From DATBLE01 sp963808815 (lineage in GTDB: Bacteria > Actinomycetota > Thermoleophilia > Gaiellales > Gaiellaceae), in contig CAWEGI010000019.1 in the NCBI GenBank assembly GCA_963808815.1, positions 62,001-126,000 of the forward strand: DNA of 64,000 bases. The letters run 5' to 3'. Positions 43,810 to 53,457 of the stretch are shown here, one piece after another (the first letter of the stretch is position 1; each line of letters starts with the position of its first letter). The position numbers were made by a program, and so were the translations under genes. The notes beneath the pieces are model-generated. The model was not told the DNA's origin. It did no database searches and saw nothing but the letters and a program-made list of their open reading frames with translations.

Positions 43810-46148
43810 GCAGGCCGTTCCGGTACGTCGGCCGCAGCGTCCCGCGGGTGGAAGACCCGGAGCTTCTCCGTGGGCGGGCGCGGTTCCTCGACGACGTCCG
43901 GCTGCACGGGACCCTCGAGGTCGCCTTCGTCCGCAGCTCGTATGCGCACGCACGCATCCGCGACGTGCAGGTCGACGCCGCCCGCGCCCACGACGGCGTC
44001 GTCCTCGTCGTCACCGGCGCCGACCTGGACGCCGCGCCGGAGATCGTCACCTCCTCGTCACGGCCGGAAGCAGGCGTCTGGCGCCGCCCGCTGCTCCCGC
44101 GCGACCGCGTGCGCTACGTCGGTGAGCCGGTCGCAGCCGTCGTTGCGTCCTCACGCTACGCCGCCGAGGACGCCTGCGAGCTGATCGAGATCGACTACGA
44201 GCCGCTCGACGCGGTCGTCGACCCCGAGCTCGCGCTGGCACCGGATGCGCCGTTGCTCCACGAAACGAACGGTTCGAACAACTTCGCGCACATCGAGTTC
44301 GCGCACGGCGACGTCGAGGGGGCGTTCGCGCGTGCCGCACACGTCGTGTCGCAGCGCTTCCACTTCGGCCGCACGCACGCCGCGCCCCTCGAGGGGCGCG
44401 GCGGGATCGCCGACTGGTCGCGCGACCTGACCGTGTGGTCGTCGACCCAGATGCCCTTCCTCGTCCGGTCGATGCTCGCCGGCCTGTACGGCCTTGCGGA
44501 GACACGGGTGCGCGTGGTCGTCCCCGCCGTCGGCGGCGGGTTCGGTCTGAAGGTGCACCTGTACGTGGAGGAGGCGATCCTGCCGTTCCTCTCCCGGCTG
44601 TCGGGTGCGCCGGTCAAGTGGTGCGAGGACCGGTACGAGCACCTCGCGGCGAGCGGCCACTCGAAGGAGGTCGTGTGCATGCTCGAGTTGGCGCTCGACG
44701 AGCAGGGCACGTTCCTCGGGCTGCGCGGGCGGCTCGTCGGCGACGGCGGCGCCCACCAGGGTCACCCGTGGACGAGCCTGATCGACCCGCTCTGCGCCGC
44801 GTCGATGCTCCCGGGCATCTACTCGATCGGGGCCCTTCGCTACGAGGTCGACGCGGCGGCGACGAACAAGTGCCCGAGCACGGCGTACCGGGGCGTCGGG
44901 TGGACGTCGGGACACACGGCCCGCGAGGTGCTGATCGACGACGCAGCACGGATGCTGGGCATCGACCCGCTGGAGCTGCGACTCCGGAACTGCCTGCCGG
45001 ACGGCCAGCCGGCCGTCTCCGCGACCGGCTGCCGCTACGACGGCGGCAGCTACGCGGAGTCGATCCGACGCGCGCGCGAGCTCGTCGGCTACGACGCGCT
45101 TCGGGAGCGACAGCGCCGCCTCCGCGAGCAGGGCCGGTACGTCGGCGTCGGGTTCAGCCCGTTCGTGGAGCAGGGCGGGTGGGCGGCGGAGATCGCGGCC
45201 GACATGGGGTTTCCGGGCGCCGGTTACCTCGATGCGGTCTGCGTGACCGTCGAGCCCGACGGATCGGTGACGCTGACGACTGGTCTGCAGTCGAACGGCC
45301 AGGGCCATGCGACCGTGCTCGCCCAGCTTGCGGCCGACGGGCTGGGCGTGCGCCCGGAGGACGTCCGGGTCGTGCAGGGAGACACCGCGGCCACTGCGTA
45401 CTCGACCGGGAGCTGGGGAAGCCGGACCGCCGTGATCGCCGGCGGCTCCGTTCTGCGGGCGACGGCGGACGTGCGGCAGAAGCTCCTCGAGATCGCCGCG
45501 AACGAGCTGGAGGCGAGCGAGCACGATCTCGAGCTCGAGGACGGGGTGGTGGCCGTCCGCGGGTCGCCGACCAGGAGTCTCACCGTGGCCGGAATCGCGG
45601 CGGCCGCCTATGCGGCGCGAGTGCCCTCGGGCGTCGACCCGATGCTGACGTCGACGCGAAGCTACGACCCGCCGGCGACCTACTCCAATGCCTGTATCGC
45701 CTGCGTCGTCGAGGTGGACGCCGAGACCGGCCGCGTGACGGTCGAGCGCATCGTCGCCGTCGAGGACTGCGGCACCGTCCTGAACCCACTTCTCGTCGAC
45801 GGTCAGGTCGCAGGCGCGGTCGCCCAGGGCGTCGGCGCGGTCCTGTACGAGGGGTTGCCGTACGGCGAGGACGGTCAGTTCCTCGCGGGAAGCCTGGGCG
45901 AGTTCCTCTACCCGACTGCGCCCGAGCTCCCGGACGTCGAGGTCGACCACCTCGCCACGCCCTCGCCGGTCACCGAGGGCGGGATCAAGGGCATGGGGGA
46001 GGGCGGCCTGATCGGAGCGCCGGCGGCCGTGGTGAACGCGATCGCCGACGCCCTTTCGCCCTTCGGTGTCTCGATCGACCGGACCCCGCTGCGGCCGTGC
46101 GACATCCTGGCGGCGATCGACGCCGGAGTCGCGGCCACCACGGGCTAG
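43806..46148 (+). CDS. Molybdenum hydroxylase large (Mo-MCD) subunit
   Basis: 780 residues of the xanthine dehydrogenase family. PRVEDPELLRGRARFLDDV (start), YVGEPVAAVVASSRYAAEDA, VPAVGGGFGLKVHLYVEE (molybdopterin contact), CPSTAYRGVGWTSG, and near the end IKGMGEGGLIGAPAAVVNA with the catalytic Glu (GEGG). The CO-oxidising loop AYRCSFR is not present: it reads AYRGVGW, so this is not form I CO dehydrogenase. Third gene of the M-S-L set. Likely substrate is an N-heteroaromatic or aldehyde ring processed by the following HyuAB pair. Confidence 0.92.
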   Translation: MSRPFRYVGRSVPRVEDPELLRGRARFLDDVRLHGTLEVAFVRSSYAHARIRDVQVDAARAHDGVVLVVTGADLDAAPEIVTSSSRPEAGVWRRPLLPRDRVRYVGEPVAAVVASSRYAAEDACELIEIDYEPLDAVVDPELALAPDAPLLHETNGSNNFAHIEFAHGDVEGAFARAAHVVSQRFHFGRTHAAPLEGRGGIADWSRDLTVWSSTQMPFLVRSMLAGLYGLAETRVRVVVPAVGGGFGLKVHLYVEEAILPFLSRLSGAPVKWCEDRYEHLAASGHSKEVVCMLELALDEQGTFLGLRGRLVGDGGAHQGHPWTSLIDPLCAASMLPGIYSIGALRYEVDAAATNKCPSTAYRGVGWTSGHTAREVLIDDAARMLGIDPLELRLRNCLPDGQPAVSATGCRYDGGSYAESIRRARELVGYDALRERQRRLREQGRYVGVGFSPFVEQGGWAAEIAADMGFPGAGYLDAVCVTVEPDGSVTLTTGLQSNGQGHATVLAQLAADGLGVRPEDVRVVQGDTAATAYSTGSWGSRTAVIAGGSVLRATADVRQKLLEIAANELEASEHDLELEDGVVAVRGSPTRSLTVAGIAAAAYAARVPSGVDPMLTSTRSYDPPATYSNACIACVVEVDAETGRVTVERIVAVEDCGTVLNPLLVDGQVAGAVAQGVGAVLYEGLPYGEDGQFLAGSLGEFLYPTAPELPDVEVDHLATPSPVTEGGIKGMGEGGLIGAPAAVVNAIADALSPFGVSIDRTPLRPCDILAAIDAGVAATTG

Positions 46149-46161
46149 CTGGGGTGTCGGG

Positions 46162-46506
46162 CTACCCCCAGTACCGCCGACAGAACGAGATCTTCAGGTT
46201 CTCGGCCTGGTCGGGGTGGTCTGGGCCGTGCCGCGACCAGTCCTTCGTCCACCGTTCGACGTTCCCCGCCACGGCCGGATCGGCCACGATCGCCTGCCAG
46301 TTGGCGAGGTCGTCGACCGCCATCAGGTCGAAGTGCGTGAATTCCTCGCGGCCCTGGACGCTGTCGACGACGCGCCAGCACGAGTAGTCGATGATGTGCG
46401 GGTTCTGCCGGAACGCGGGGTAGTCGATCTCCCGGATGAACTTCGCATACTCCTCCTCGCTCAGCTCCCGAGGCGAGTACGTGAGCAGCACGAGTTGCTT
46501 GGCCAT
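46162..46506 (-). CDS. EthD-like / dimeric alpha-beta barrel small protein
   Basis: 114 residues: QLVLLTYSPRELSEEEYAKFIREIDYPAFRQNP, IDYSCWRVVDSVQGREEFTHFDLMAVDDLANWQAIVADP, then a WTKDWSRHGPDH tail. The strand-helix-strand pattern fits ferredoxin-like dimeric barrel proteins (EthD and relatives), which often act as accessory enzymes in catabolic operons. GGAGGCAGG precedes the ATG. It is convergent with the molybdenum subunit (13-base gap) and divergent from hyuB at 46567. Function not recognised beyond the fold. Confidence 0.6.
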   Translation of the reverse strand: MAKQLVLLTYSPRELSEEEYAKFIREIDYPAFRQNPHIIDYSCWRVVDSVQGREEFTHFDLMAVDDLANWQAIVADPAVAGNVERWTKDWSRHGPDHPDQAENLKISFCRRYWG

Positions 46507-46554
46507 GCCTGCCTCCTCTCGACGACGTCGCGTGAATCATCACACTGCACTGCG

Positions 46555-46560
46555 TAGAGT
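46555..46560 (+). promoter_or_regulatory. -10 box (TAGAGT), leaderless start of hyuB
   Basis: TAGAGT ends 6 bases before the GTG at 46567, with no ribosome binding site between. Same arrangement as at 15786 and before the DUF3800, cytidylate-kinase-like and YrhK-like genes. Confidence 0.5.
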
Positions 46561-46566
46561 TTCCGC

Positions 46567-48297
46567 GTGGAAGAGCGCTTCGACCCGTTCGCGGTCGAGA
46601 TCCTCAAGGACAAACTCGCCGCCGCGGCGGACGAGATGGGCGTCGTCCTCGCGCGCACGAGCATGAGCCCGATCGTCTACGAGGTGCTCGATTTCGCCTG
46701 CGGACTCACCGACGAGCACGCGCGGGTGGTTGCCCAGACGAACGGACTGACGCTCTTCACGGGGACCTTCGGGCCGCAGGTCGAGAGCCTGATCGCCGAA
46801 TACGGCCTCGACGGAATGCGCCAAGGAGACGTCTTCGCGACGAATGTCCCGTATCGCGGTGGCACGCACACGTGCGACGTCTGCCTCGTCAAGCCGATCT
46901 TCGCCGCCGGCCGCGTGGTCGCGTTCGCTGTCTCGATCACCCACTGGATCGACATCGGCGGAGGCGTGCCGGGGAGTATCCCGCCGGACGCGACGGACAT
47001 CTACCAGGAGGGGCTCCGCCTTCCGGGCGTCCGCGTTTACGACGCCGGCAAGCGCAATGACGCGGTGGTCGAACTGATCGCGGCCAACATTCGCCTCCCG
47101 CGCACCGGCATCGGCGACCTGAACGCGGGCGTGGCCGCCGTCGCGATCGGCGAGCGCCGCCTGCTCGAGGCATGCGAGCGGTACGGGCTCGACCTCGTGC
47201 TCGCATCGTTCGAGCGCGTGCTCGAGCACGGCGAGCAGGCCGCCCGGGCCGCGCTCCGGCACATCCCGAACGGCCTCTACCGCGCGGAGGGCGTGATCGA
47301 CGGAGACGGCGTCTCGACCGCGCATCTCCCGATCGCGGTCGCAGTAACCGTCGGCGACGACTGGGTGCACGCCGACTTCACGGGATGCGCGCCGCAGGCG
47401 GCGGGGCCGGTCAACTGCTCGACCGGAGCGCTGCTCTCCGCGTGCAAGACCGTCGTCAGGGCGATCACCGCGCCCGGCGCTCGGTCGAACGACGGGTTCT
47501 TCGCGCCGTTCTCGCTGACGATCCCACCCGCAACCGTGTTCAGCGCGGAGCCACCTGCCCCGACAGGGTGGTACTACGAGGGCGCCGCATTCGCGAACGA
47601 CCTCTTCTGGAAGGCGCTCGCGCCGGCGTGCCCCGACCGCCTGGGCGCCGGCTCCTACACGAGCCTCTGCTGCTCGTACGTCGTCGGTCGCGACGCGGCG
47701 ACGAACGAGCTGTTCGTGCTGGCAGAGCCGAACGTCGGCGGCTGGGGAGGCAGCGCACTAGGCGACGGCGAGAGCGCGCTGATTGCGACCACGGACGGCG
47801 ATACCTACAACTTCCCGGCCGAGGTGGTGGAGGCGCGGTTTCCCGTCCTCGTCGAGCGGTACGAGCTGAACGTGGCGGCGGAAGGCGGCGCCGGGAGGAA
47901 CCGTGGCGGCTTCGGCGTCGTCCGTGAATACCGGATACAGGGCGGTGTCGACACCTACGGCTACGGCTCGATCGGTGGCTCGGAGCGCCCGCCTTGGGGC
48001 CTCGCGGGCGGCCGCGAGGGAACGACGAACTACCTCGAGTACGTGCGCGAAGGGGTGGAGGAGCGTTGGGGGCGGGTCCCGCGCGTCTCGCTCGAGGAAG
48101 GGCAGCTCGTTCGGTCCGTGACGGGCACCGGCGGGGGCTTCGGCGATCCGCGCGAACGGGAGCCGGAGCGGGTCCGGGAGGACGTGCGTGACGGCTATGT
48201 GACGCTCGAGTGCGCGCGTGAGGTGTACGCCGTCGCGCTCGATCCGGAGACGCTCGACGTCGACGCTGCCGTGACCGCCGAGTTGCGAGCCGGATGA
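46567..48297 (+). CDS. hyuB: Hydantoinase B/oxoprolinase subunit
   Basis: 576 residues. FDPFAVEILKDKLAAAADEMGVVLARTSMSPIVYEVLDFACGL, DGMRQGDVFATNVPYRGGTHTCDVCLVKPIF, VSITHWIDIGGGVPGSIPPDATDIYQEGLRLPGV, YVVGRDAATNELFVLAEPNVGGWGGSAL and the end SVTGTGGGFGDPREREPERVREDV all match HyuB. The GTG start follows a -10 box by 6 bases. The stop overlaps the hyuA start (ATGA). Compared with the other two HyuB proteins here it is a distinct paralogue. It follows the molybdenum hydroxylase genes, suggesting it hydrolyses the hydroxylated (lactam) product. Confidence 0.94.
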   Translation: MEERFDPFAVEILKDKLAAAADEMGVVLARTSMSPIVYEVLDFACGLTDEHARVVAQTNGLTLFTGTFGPQVESLIAEYGLDGMRQGDVFATNVPYRGGTHTCDVCLVKPIFAAGRVVAFAVSITHWIDIGGGVPGSIPPDATDIYQEGLRLPGVRVYDAGKRNDAVVELIAANIRLPRTGIGDLNAGVAAVAIGERRLLEACERYGLDLVLASFERVLEHGEQAARAALRHIPNGLYRAEGVIDGDGVSTAHLPIAVAVTVGDDWVHADFTGCAPQAAGPVNCSTGALLSACKTVVRAITAPGARSNDGFFAPFSLTIPPATVFSAEPPAPTGWYYEGAAFANDLFWKALAPACPDRLGAGSYTSLCCSYVVGRDAATNELFVLAEPNVGGWGGSALGDGESALIATTDGDTYNFPAEVVEARFPVLVERYELNVAAEGGAGRNRGGFGVVREYRIQGGVDTYGYGSIGGSERPPWGLAGGREGTTNYLEYVREGVEERWGRVPRVSLEEGQLVRSVTGTGGGFGDPREREPERVREDVRDGYVTLECAREVYAVALDPETLDVDAAVTAELRAG

Positions 48298-50333
48298 GGC
48301 TTCGTCTCGCCACCGACATCGGCGGCACGTTCACCGACCTGGTCGGCTTCGACGAGCAGACGGGTGCTGTGACGATCGGCAAGGCATCGACGACTCCGGA
48401 CGACCTGCCGCACGGCGTGCTGGACGCCGTCGCCGCCGCAGGCGTCTCACTGGAGGACGTCGCCGAGTTGGTGCACGGCACCACGGTCGTCATCAACGCG
48501 CTGACCGAGAGGCGCGGGGCACGTACTGCGCTCGTCACCACGCATGGCTTCCGCGATGTGCTCGAGATCGGCCGCGGAAACCGGCCTGACATGTACAACC
48601 TCGTGTCGCGGAAGCCGCCGGCGTTCGTTCCCCGCCGGCACCGGTTCGAGGTTCGCGAACGTGTCGACCGTCGTGGCATCGTGCTCCGGCCGCTCGAACT
48701 CGACGACCTGGAGGCGGTCGTCGCCACGTGCAGGCGTGACGGCATCGAGGCGATCGCCGTCTGCCTCCTGCACGCGTACGCATATCCGGCGCACGAGCAG
48801 GCCGTGCGCGACGCGTTGGTAGCTGCCCTCCCCGAGGTCCCCGTGACGATCTCGTCGGGAATCACCCGGGAATGGCGCGAGTACGAACGCTCCAGCACCG
48901 CCGTGCTGAACGCGTACGTGCAGCCGGCCGTCGAGCGGTATCTCGGCGCTCTCGAGCAGAGGCTGCACGAAGAGAGGCTTCGCGGGCCCGTCCGCATCGT
49001 CCAGTCCAACGGAGGTACGACCTCGCTTCGCGCCGCGAGGGCGACGCCGATCAGGCTCGTCGAGTCGGGGCCGGCGGCCGGGGTGATCGGGGCGGCGCGG
49101 CTCGGCGAGCGGCTTGGAGAGCCGAACGTCCTCTATCTGGACATCGGCGGAACGACCGCGAAGTGCTCGTTGATCGAGGACGGCGAGCCCAAGACGACCA
49201 CGGAGTACAGGATCGAGTGGCGCCCCGACTACGCCGGCTACCCGATCATGGTGCCGGTCGTCGACATCGTCGAGATCGGCGCCGGGGGTGGGTCGATCGC
49301 GTGGGTCGACGACGGCGGGTCCGTTTGCGTTGGTCCGCGGAGCGCAGGAGCCGAGCCCGGGCCCGCCTGCTACGGCCGGGGAGGAGAGAGTCCGACCGTG
49401 ACGGACGCGAAGCTTGCCGCCGGCGTCCTCGACCCCGACTACTTCCTGGGTGGGCGTCTCCGTCTTCACCCGAGGCTGGCCCGGGACGCGCTGCGCCGGC
49501 TCGGCGACGGCCTCGACCTGGCCCTGGGGGAGCTGGCGAACGGGATCATCAGGCTCGTGAACGCGAACATGATCAGCGCACTCAAGCTCGTCTCAGTGCG
49601 GAGAGGTCATGACCCGCGCGACTTCGTGCTGGTCGCCGCCGGGGGCGGGGGAGCCATGCACGCAGCCGCGCTCGGAGCAGAGCTTCAGGTCAAGCGTGTC
49701 GTCGTCCCGCCGCACTCAGGCGTCTTTTCCGCCTGGGGAATGGGCCTCGCCGAAGCGCGGGCGGATGCCGCGCAGACGCGCGTGCTCGAGGCGTCGACGT
49801 CGACGGCGCCTGAGCTGGACGCGGTCTTCACCGAGCTCGAGCGGGAGGTGACGGCGGCGCTCGTGGCCGAGGGCGCAGACGCCGGCTCGGCCGGCCTCGA
49901 GCGATCGGCCGACATGCGCTACCGCGGCCAGGAACACGCAGTGCGCGTGCCGATCGCGAGCGGTGCGGTCTCGGTCGTGACCGTCGCGGCGGACTTCCAC
50001 GCCCTCCACCGGCAGAAGTACACCTTCGATCTCGAGGGCGACCCGGTCGAGATCGTCACCTGCCACGTCTCCGGCTTCGGCGGGCGCGCGCCGGTGCCGT
50101 CCCCGCCTCCCCGCGACGGCACGGCCACCCCGGCTGCGAAAGGCCGCCGCCGCGTCGACTTCGACGCCGACGGGGTGCACGAAGCCGTGGTCTTCGACCG
50201 CCGCGTCCTGCCGGTCGGCTTCGAGGCTCCCGGGCCGGTCGTGGTCGAGGACGAGACGACGACCGCGCTCGTCCATCCCGGCCAAACGCTCGAGGTGGAC
50301 GAGGCCGCGAACCTCGTCGTCTGGCTCGGCTAG
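48294..50333 (+). CDS. hyuA: Hydantoinase A/oxoprolinase subunit
   Basis: 679 residues, intact. RLATDIGGTFTDLVGFDEQTG (ATPase phosphate motif), VHGTTVVINALTERRGARTALVTTHGFRDVLEIGRGNRPDMYNL, VTISSGITREWREYERSSTAVLNAYV, LYLDIGGTTAKCSLIEDG (second phosphate motif) and VGPRSAGAEPGPACYGRGGESPTVTDAKLA are full-length HyuA features. ATG overlaps the hyuB stop. Its 3' end shares four bases with the convergent SIS-domain gene. With HyuB it forms an ATP-dependent ring hydrolase for an unknown lactam or hydantoin. Confidence 0.95.
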   Translation: MRLRLATDIGGTFTDLVGFDEQTGAVTIGKASTTPDDLPHGVLDAVAAAGVSLEDVAELVHGTTVVINALTERRGARTALVTTHGFRDVLEIGRGNRPDMYNLVSRKPPAFVPRRHRFEVRERVDRRGIVLRPLELDDLEAVVATCRRDGIEAIAVCLLHAYAYPAHEQAVRDALVAALPEVPVTISSGITREWREYERSSTAVLNAYVQPAVERYLGALEQRLHEERLRGPVRIVQSNGGTTSLRAARATPIRLVESGPAAGVIGAARLGERLGEPNVLYLDIGGTTAKCSLIEDGEPKTTTEYRIEWRPDYAGYPIMVPVVDIVEIGAGGGSIAWVDDGGSVCVGPRSAGAEPGPACYGRGGESPTVTDAKLAAGVLDPDYFLGGRLRLHPRLARDALRRLGDGLDLALGELANGIIRLVNANMISALKLVSVRRGHDPRDFVLVAAGGGGAMHAAALGAELQVKRVVVPPHSGVFSAWGMGLAEARADAAQTRVLEASTSTAPELDAVFTELEREVTAALVAEGADAGSAGLERSADMRYRGQEHAVRVPIASGAVSVVTVAADFHALHRQKYTFDLEGDPVEIVTCHVSGFGGRAPVPSPPPRDGTATPAAKGRRRVDFDADGVHEAVVFDRRVLPVGFEAPGPVVVEDETTTALVHPGQTLEVDEAANLVVWLG

Positions 50334-51280
50334 AGAGCGAGCGCGGTCCAGGCCTCCTTGCGGCCCGGGACGTCGTAGCCGAACGCGTCCGGGTCGGACC
50401 CGACCTGCTCGGCGAGCTCGAGCGCGATCCGTTGCGCGAGCACCGTGAGCGGAAAGATCGATAGCGGCTCGGGCAGCGTGGTCTCGGACAACACGTGGAC
50501 GCGCCCGCCGCACTGCTCGGTTGCGCGGGCGACTGCGAGCAGCCGTTCCTGCCCCGGCCCACCGCCGTCGAGGCACACGAGCGCGTCGCGCTCGTCGACT
50601 GCGACCGACGGGCCGTGGAAGAACTGCTCCACCGACAGCCCCTCTGTTGCTATCCGTGACGTCTCGCGGATCTTCAGCGCGCCCTCCGCCGCCGTCCACT
50701 GGTTGGGGCCGGCACCGATCAGCTCGAGCAGCCTGGGCGGCGGCTGGACGCCGAGGTCGCGCGCCAGCGCCGCCTGCACCGCGTCCGGGACATCGTCCAG
50801 CCCGTCCAGAGATGCACCCAGAGCGACGGCGAGCTGCGCCAGCCGGATCAGGGCGCCGAGGTGGCTCGCGGTGAAGGCCGCACAGCGCTCCTGCTCGACT
50901 GTCTCGATGTCGACGCCGGGCGAGCCCCGGCCGCCGATCACGACGACGGGCATGTCACCGGCACCGCGCTCGCGTTCCAGCACCTCGGTCGAGAAGCGCT
51001 TCGTGTTTCGGTGGCTCATGACGAGGACGGCGTCCTTGTCGCGGACCGGCAACCCGTACTGTGCCGCGTCCATCGCCTGGACGGCCACGGCCTCGACGCC
51101 GGCCTCGCGAAACAGCCAGACCGCGTGGTTCGCCGCATGCCAGCTCGTCCCGGTACCGACGACGACCAGGCGACGGCCGCCGAGCCGTTCGGCCTGCGAC
51201 TCGACAGGCGCGACGTCCGCGAGCAGTGTTTTCAGGTCGTCGGGCTGGCGCCAGATCGTGGCGCGCATCACGCTCGTCAC
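50330..51280 (-). CDS. SIS-domain protein (GlmS isomerase-like)
   Basis: 316 residues with two SIS domains as in glucosamine-6-phosphate synthase without the amidotransferase part. LVVVGTGTSWHAANHAVWLF and VLVMSHRNTKRF are in the first; LLELIGAGPNQWTAAEGALKIRETSRIATEGLSVEQFFHGPSVAV in the second carries the GlmS-like EALKxxE and EGxxxxxFxHGP elements. It likely binds or isomerises a sugar phosphate or amino-sugar. It is the last gene of the Liv-type operon (4-base overlap with livM), an unusual place for such a protein. Confidence 0.82.
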   Translation of the reverse strand: MTSVMRATIWRQPDDLKTLLADVAPVESQAERLGGRRLVVVGTGTSWHAANHAVWLFREAGVEAVAVQAMDAAQYGLPVRDKDAVLVMSHRNTKRFSTEVLERERGAGDMPVVVIGGRGSPGVDIETVEQERCAAFTASHLGALIRLAQLAVALGASLDGLDDVPDAVQAALARDLGVQPPPRLLELIGAGPNQWTAAEGALKIRETSRIATEGLSVEQFFHGPSVAVDERDALVCLDGGGPGQERLLAVARATEQCGGRVHVLSETTLPEPLSIFPLTVLAQRIALELAEQVGSDPDAFGYDVPGRKEAWTALAL

Positions 51281-52398
51281 TTCGCAGACCCGGCGGCGAC
51301 GGAATCCTCGCCGCTACAGCGGGCCCTGCGTGCCAGCCGGCGCAACGGGTCGAGGGACCAATCTCCGGGCCACGTGATCTCCCTGCCCCCGGTGATCCCG
51401 TTCGGGCGGAGGACGAGCGTCAGCACCAGGACCACGGCGAGGACGAAGTTCGCCGTCCCGGACGGCGGTCTGACATCGTCGAGCCCGTTGATCTCCCAGC
51501 GCCGGAAGGTTTCGTAGATGACGGTGACGAAGTAGCAGCCCACGACGGCGCCGGTGACGCTCGTCATGCCACCGACGACGAGCATCACGATCGTCAGCAG
51601 GACGATGTTGAAGCCCTGGTTGAAGAAGAAGTCGTCGGGCCCGAACGTGACGAAGTAGTGGCCGTAGAGCGCTCCGGCGACTCCGACGACGAAGCCGGAG
51701 AGAACCCACGCGACCGCCCGCTCGACCGAGACCCGCACGCCCACCGACTTGGCGGCCCGCACGTTCTCGCGCGAGGCGCGGAGCCGCAGGCCACGGCGAG
51801 ACTGCTTGAACGCGAACGCGACGCCGATGAAGATCAGCGCCCAGACGAGCACCGAGACGAAGGTCGTCGTCTGCGGAACGCCGATCTGCGTGCTCGTCCC
51901 GCGCGTGATCGCGGACGTCTGGACGTCGAAGACGTAGACGATGATGAGCAGCGCGAGCGTCCCGATCCCCGCCTCGACGCCGGCCAGCCGGACGATCGGC
52001 GCCGCCGTGATCAGGGCGAAGAGCGTCGCGACCCCCGCACCGGCGAGGGTCGCCTCGAGCGGGCTGAGCTTCGCCGGCAGGATCCAGGAGCCCAGCCAGC
52101 TCGGCATGGACAGATACGTGAACTTCTTGATGTCGGGCGGAATGGTCAGCAGCGCCGACATGTAGGCGCCGATCGCCATGAACGCGATGTGGCCGAAGGA
52201 GAGGACGCCCGAGTTGCCGCTGAAGATCTGGAGGCCGAGAACGATCATCAGCGTCAGGAACAGCCTGACGGCCGTGTCCTTGTAGACGACGTTGCCGAAG
52301 CCGTCGACGAGCGCCCACGTGACGACCAGGAACGCGCAGAGCGCGAACGGCGGCCAGACGATGCGTGCCGCGGGCTCGGCTCGCCGCAGCGCCGTCAC
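51277..52398 (-). CDS. livM: Branched-chain amino acid-type ABC permease (LivM)
   Basis: 373 residues, about ten membrane helices. VLSFGHIAFMAIGAYMSALLTIPP, VRLAGVEAGIGTLALLIIVYVF, SRRGLRLRASRENVRAAKSVGVRVSVERAVAWVLSGFVVGVAGALYGHYF and GGMTSVTGAVVGCYFVTVI are typical of LivM. GTG start is within the end of livH (4-base overlap). With LivH, LivG, LivF and the 54952 binding protein it forms a full importer, probably for an amino-acid-like substrate such as a ring-derived amide or amino acid. Confidence 0.93.
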   Translation of the reverse strand: MTALRRAEPAARIVWPPFALCAFLVVTWALVDGFGNVVYKDTAVRLFLTLMIVLGLQIFSGNSGVLSFGHIAFMAIGAYMSALLTIPPDIKKFTYLSMPSWLGSWILPAKLSPLEATLAGAGVATLFALITAAPIVRLAGVEAGIGTLALLIIVYVFDVQTSAITRGTSTQIGVPQTTTFVSVLVWALIFIGVAFAFKQSRRGLRLRASRENVRAAKSVGVRVSVERAVAWVLSGFVVGVAGALYGHYFVTFGPDDFFFNQGFNIVLLTIVMLVVGGMTSVTGAVVGCYFVTVIYETFRRWEINGLDDVRPPSGTANFVLAVVLVLTLVLRPNGITGGREITWPGDWSLDPLRRLARRARCSGEDSVAAGSAK

Positions 52399-53456
52399 GC
52401 CGCGCCTTCGGCCGGCGCAGGACTACGACGTACGCGGCGCCAGAGACGCTTGACCGCGCCCCCGCGAATGGAGACGAGGCCGTTCGGGACCAGGACGAGG
52501 ATCGCGATCACCACGAGGAACGCGAAGAGCTGCGTGTGGCTCTTCAGCGTGATCGGCAGCGTCGCCTGGAGCGCGTTGATGATCGCGCCCAGGACGAATC
52601 CGCCGAGAGCTGCGCCGCCGAGGCTTCCGAGACCGCCGATCACCCCGCCGACGAAGGCGACGAACAGCGGCCCCTGGCCGATGTCGGGCGAGACGGCGCC
52701 GGTGCGCAGGATGTAGAGGATGGAAACCGCGCCCGCCAGCACCCCGGTGATGCCGAAAGCGGCTGAGATCACCCAGTTCGCCCTCACTCCGGTCAGCTGG
52801 GCCATCCGGAAGTCCTCCGACGACGCCCGCAGCTGGATGCCGAGCGTCGTCTTCTTGAGCAGGAGGGTCAGGCCGACGAGGAGGACGCCCGTGACGATGA
52901 AGGTCGCGATCTCCAGCCGGGAGATCAGCACCCCGCCGATGTCGAACTGGTTCGTCAGCCATGGGTAGGGCTCGACTCCCTTCTGAGGCCCCGTTCCGAT
53001 CGTCGAGTCGAAGCGGTGGGCGAGACCGAAGACGTCCGTCCAGGCGAGCTGCTGGATGCCGTAGCTGACGGCGAACGAGGTGACGAGCAGCACCACGGGA
53101 GAGGCGTTCCGCACCGGCCGAAAGGCGATCAACTCCATCAGCAGGGAGAGGATCGTCACGATCAGGACGGTCATCAGGATCATCCCGAGCCAGCCCCAGC
53201 TCCGCGTGAAGAACATCGTGTAGGCACCGGCCATGATCAGCTCGCCGTAGGCGAAGTTCATGAGTCCCATGACGTTGAAGAGGAGCGCGAGCCCCAGCGC
53301 CATGACGGCGAAGAGGCTGCCGTAGGCGAGCGAGTCGAGCGTGTACTGGATGCCCTCGCCCGCACCGACGATGAGGGACAGCACCAGCACGACCAGGAGG
53401 ACGGTGGCGACGAACCCGCCCGAGACGGCGGCGTAGCGCCGGGAACTCTCGTTCAT
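52395..53456 (-). CDS. livH: Branched-chain amino acid-type ABC permease (LivH)
   Basis: 353 residues. The ATG at 53456 (MNESSRRYAAVSGGFV) is chosen; a longer ORF start gives a basic non-conserved tail. YTLDSLAYGSLFAVMALGLALLFNVMGLMNFAYGELIMAGAY is the LivH N-terminal signature, then KKTTLGIQLRASSEDFRMAQLTGVRANWVISAAFGITGVLAGAVSILYI and GGVIGGLGSLGGAALGGFVLGAI. About eight or nine helices. One base separates it from livF and four bases overlap livM. Confidence 0.94.
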   Translation of the reverse strand: MNESSRRYAAVSGGFVATVLLVVLVLSLIVGAGEGIQYTLDSLAYGSLFAVMALGLALLFNVMGLMNFAYGELIMAGAYTMFFTRSWGWLGMILMTVLIVTILSLLMELIAFRPVRNASPVVLLVTSFAVSYGIQQLAWTDVFGLAHRFDSTIGTGPQKGVEPYPWLTNQFDIGGVLISRLEIATFIVTGVLLVGLTLLLKKTTLGIQLRASSEDFRMAQLTGVRANWVISAAFGITGVLAGAVSILYILRTGAVSPDIGQGPLFVAFVGGVIGGLGSLGGAALGGFVLGAIINALQATLPITLKSHTQLFAFLVVIAILVLVPNGLVSIRGGAVKRLWRRVRRSPAPAEGAA

Positions 53457-53457
53457 C

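Noticed and set aside
43806..46148. True carbon monoxide dehydrogenase large subunit (CoxL form I)
   Set aside because: The active-site loop reads AYRGVGW, without the Cys of AYRCSFR, and the set sits with amidase and HyuAB genes.
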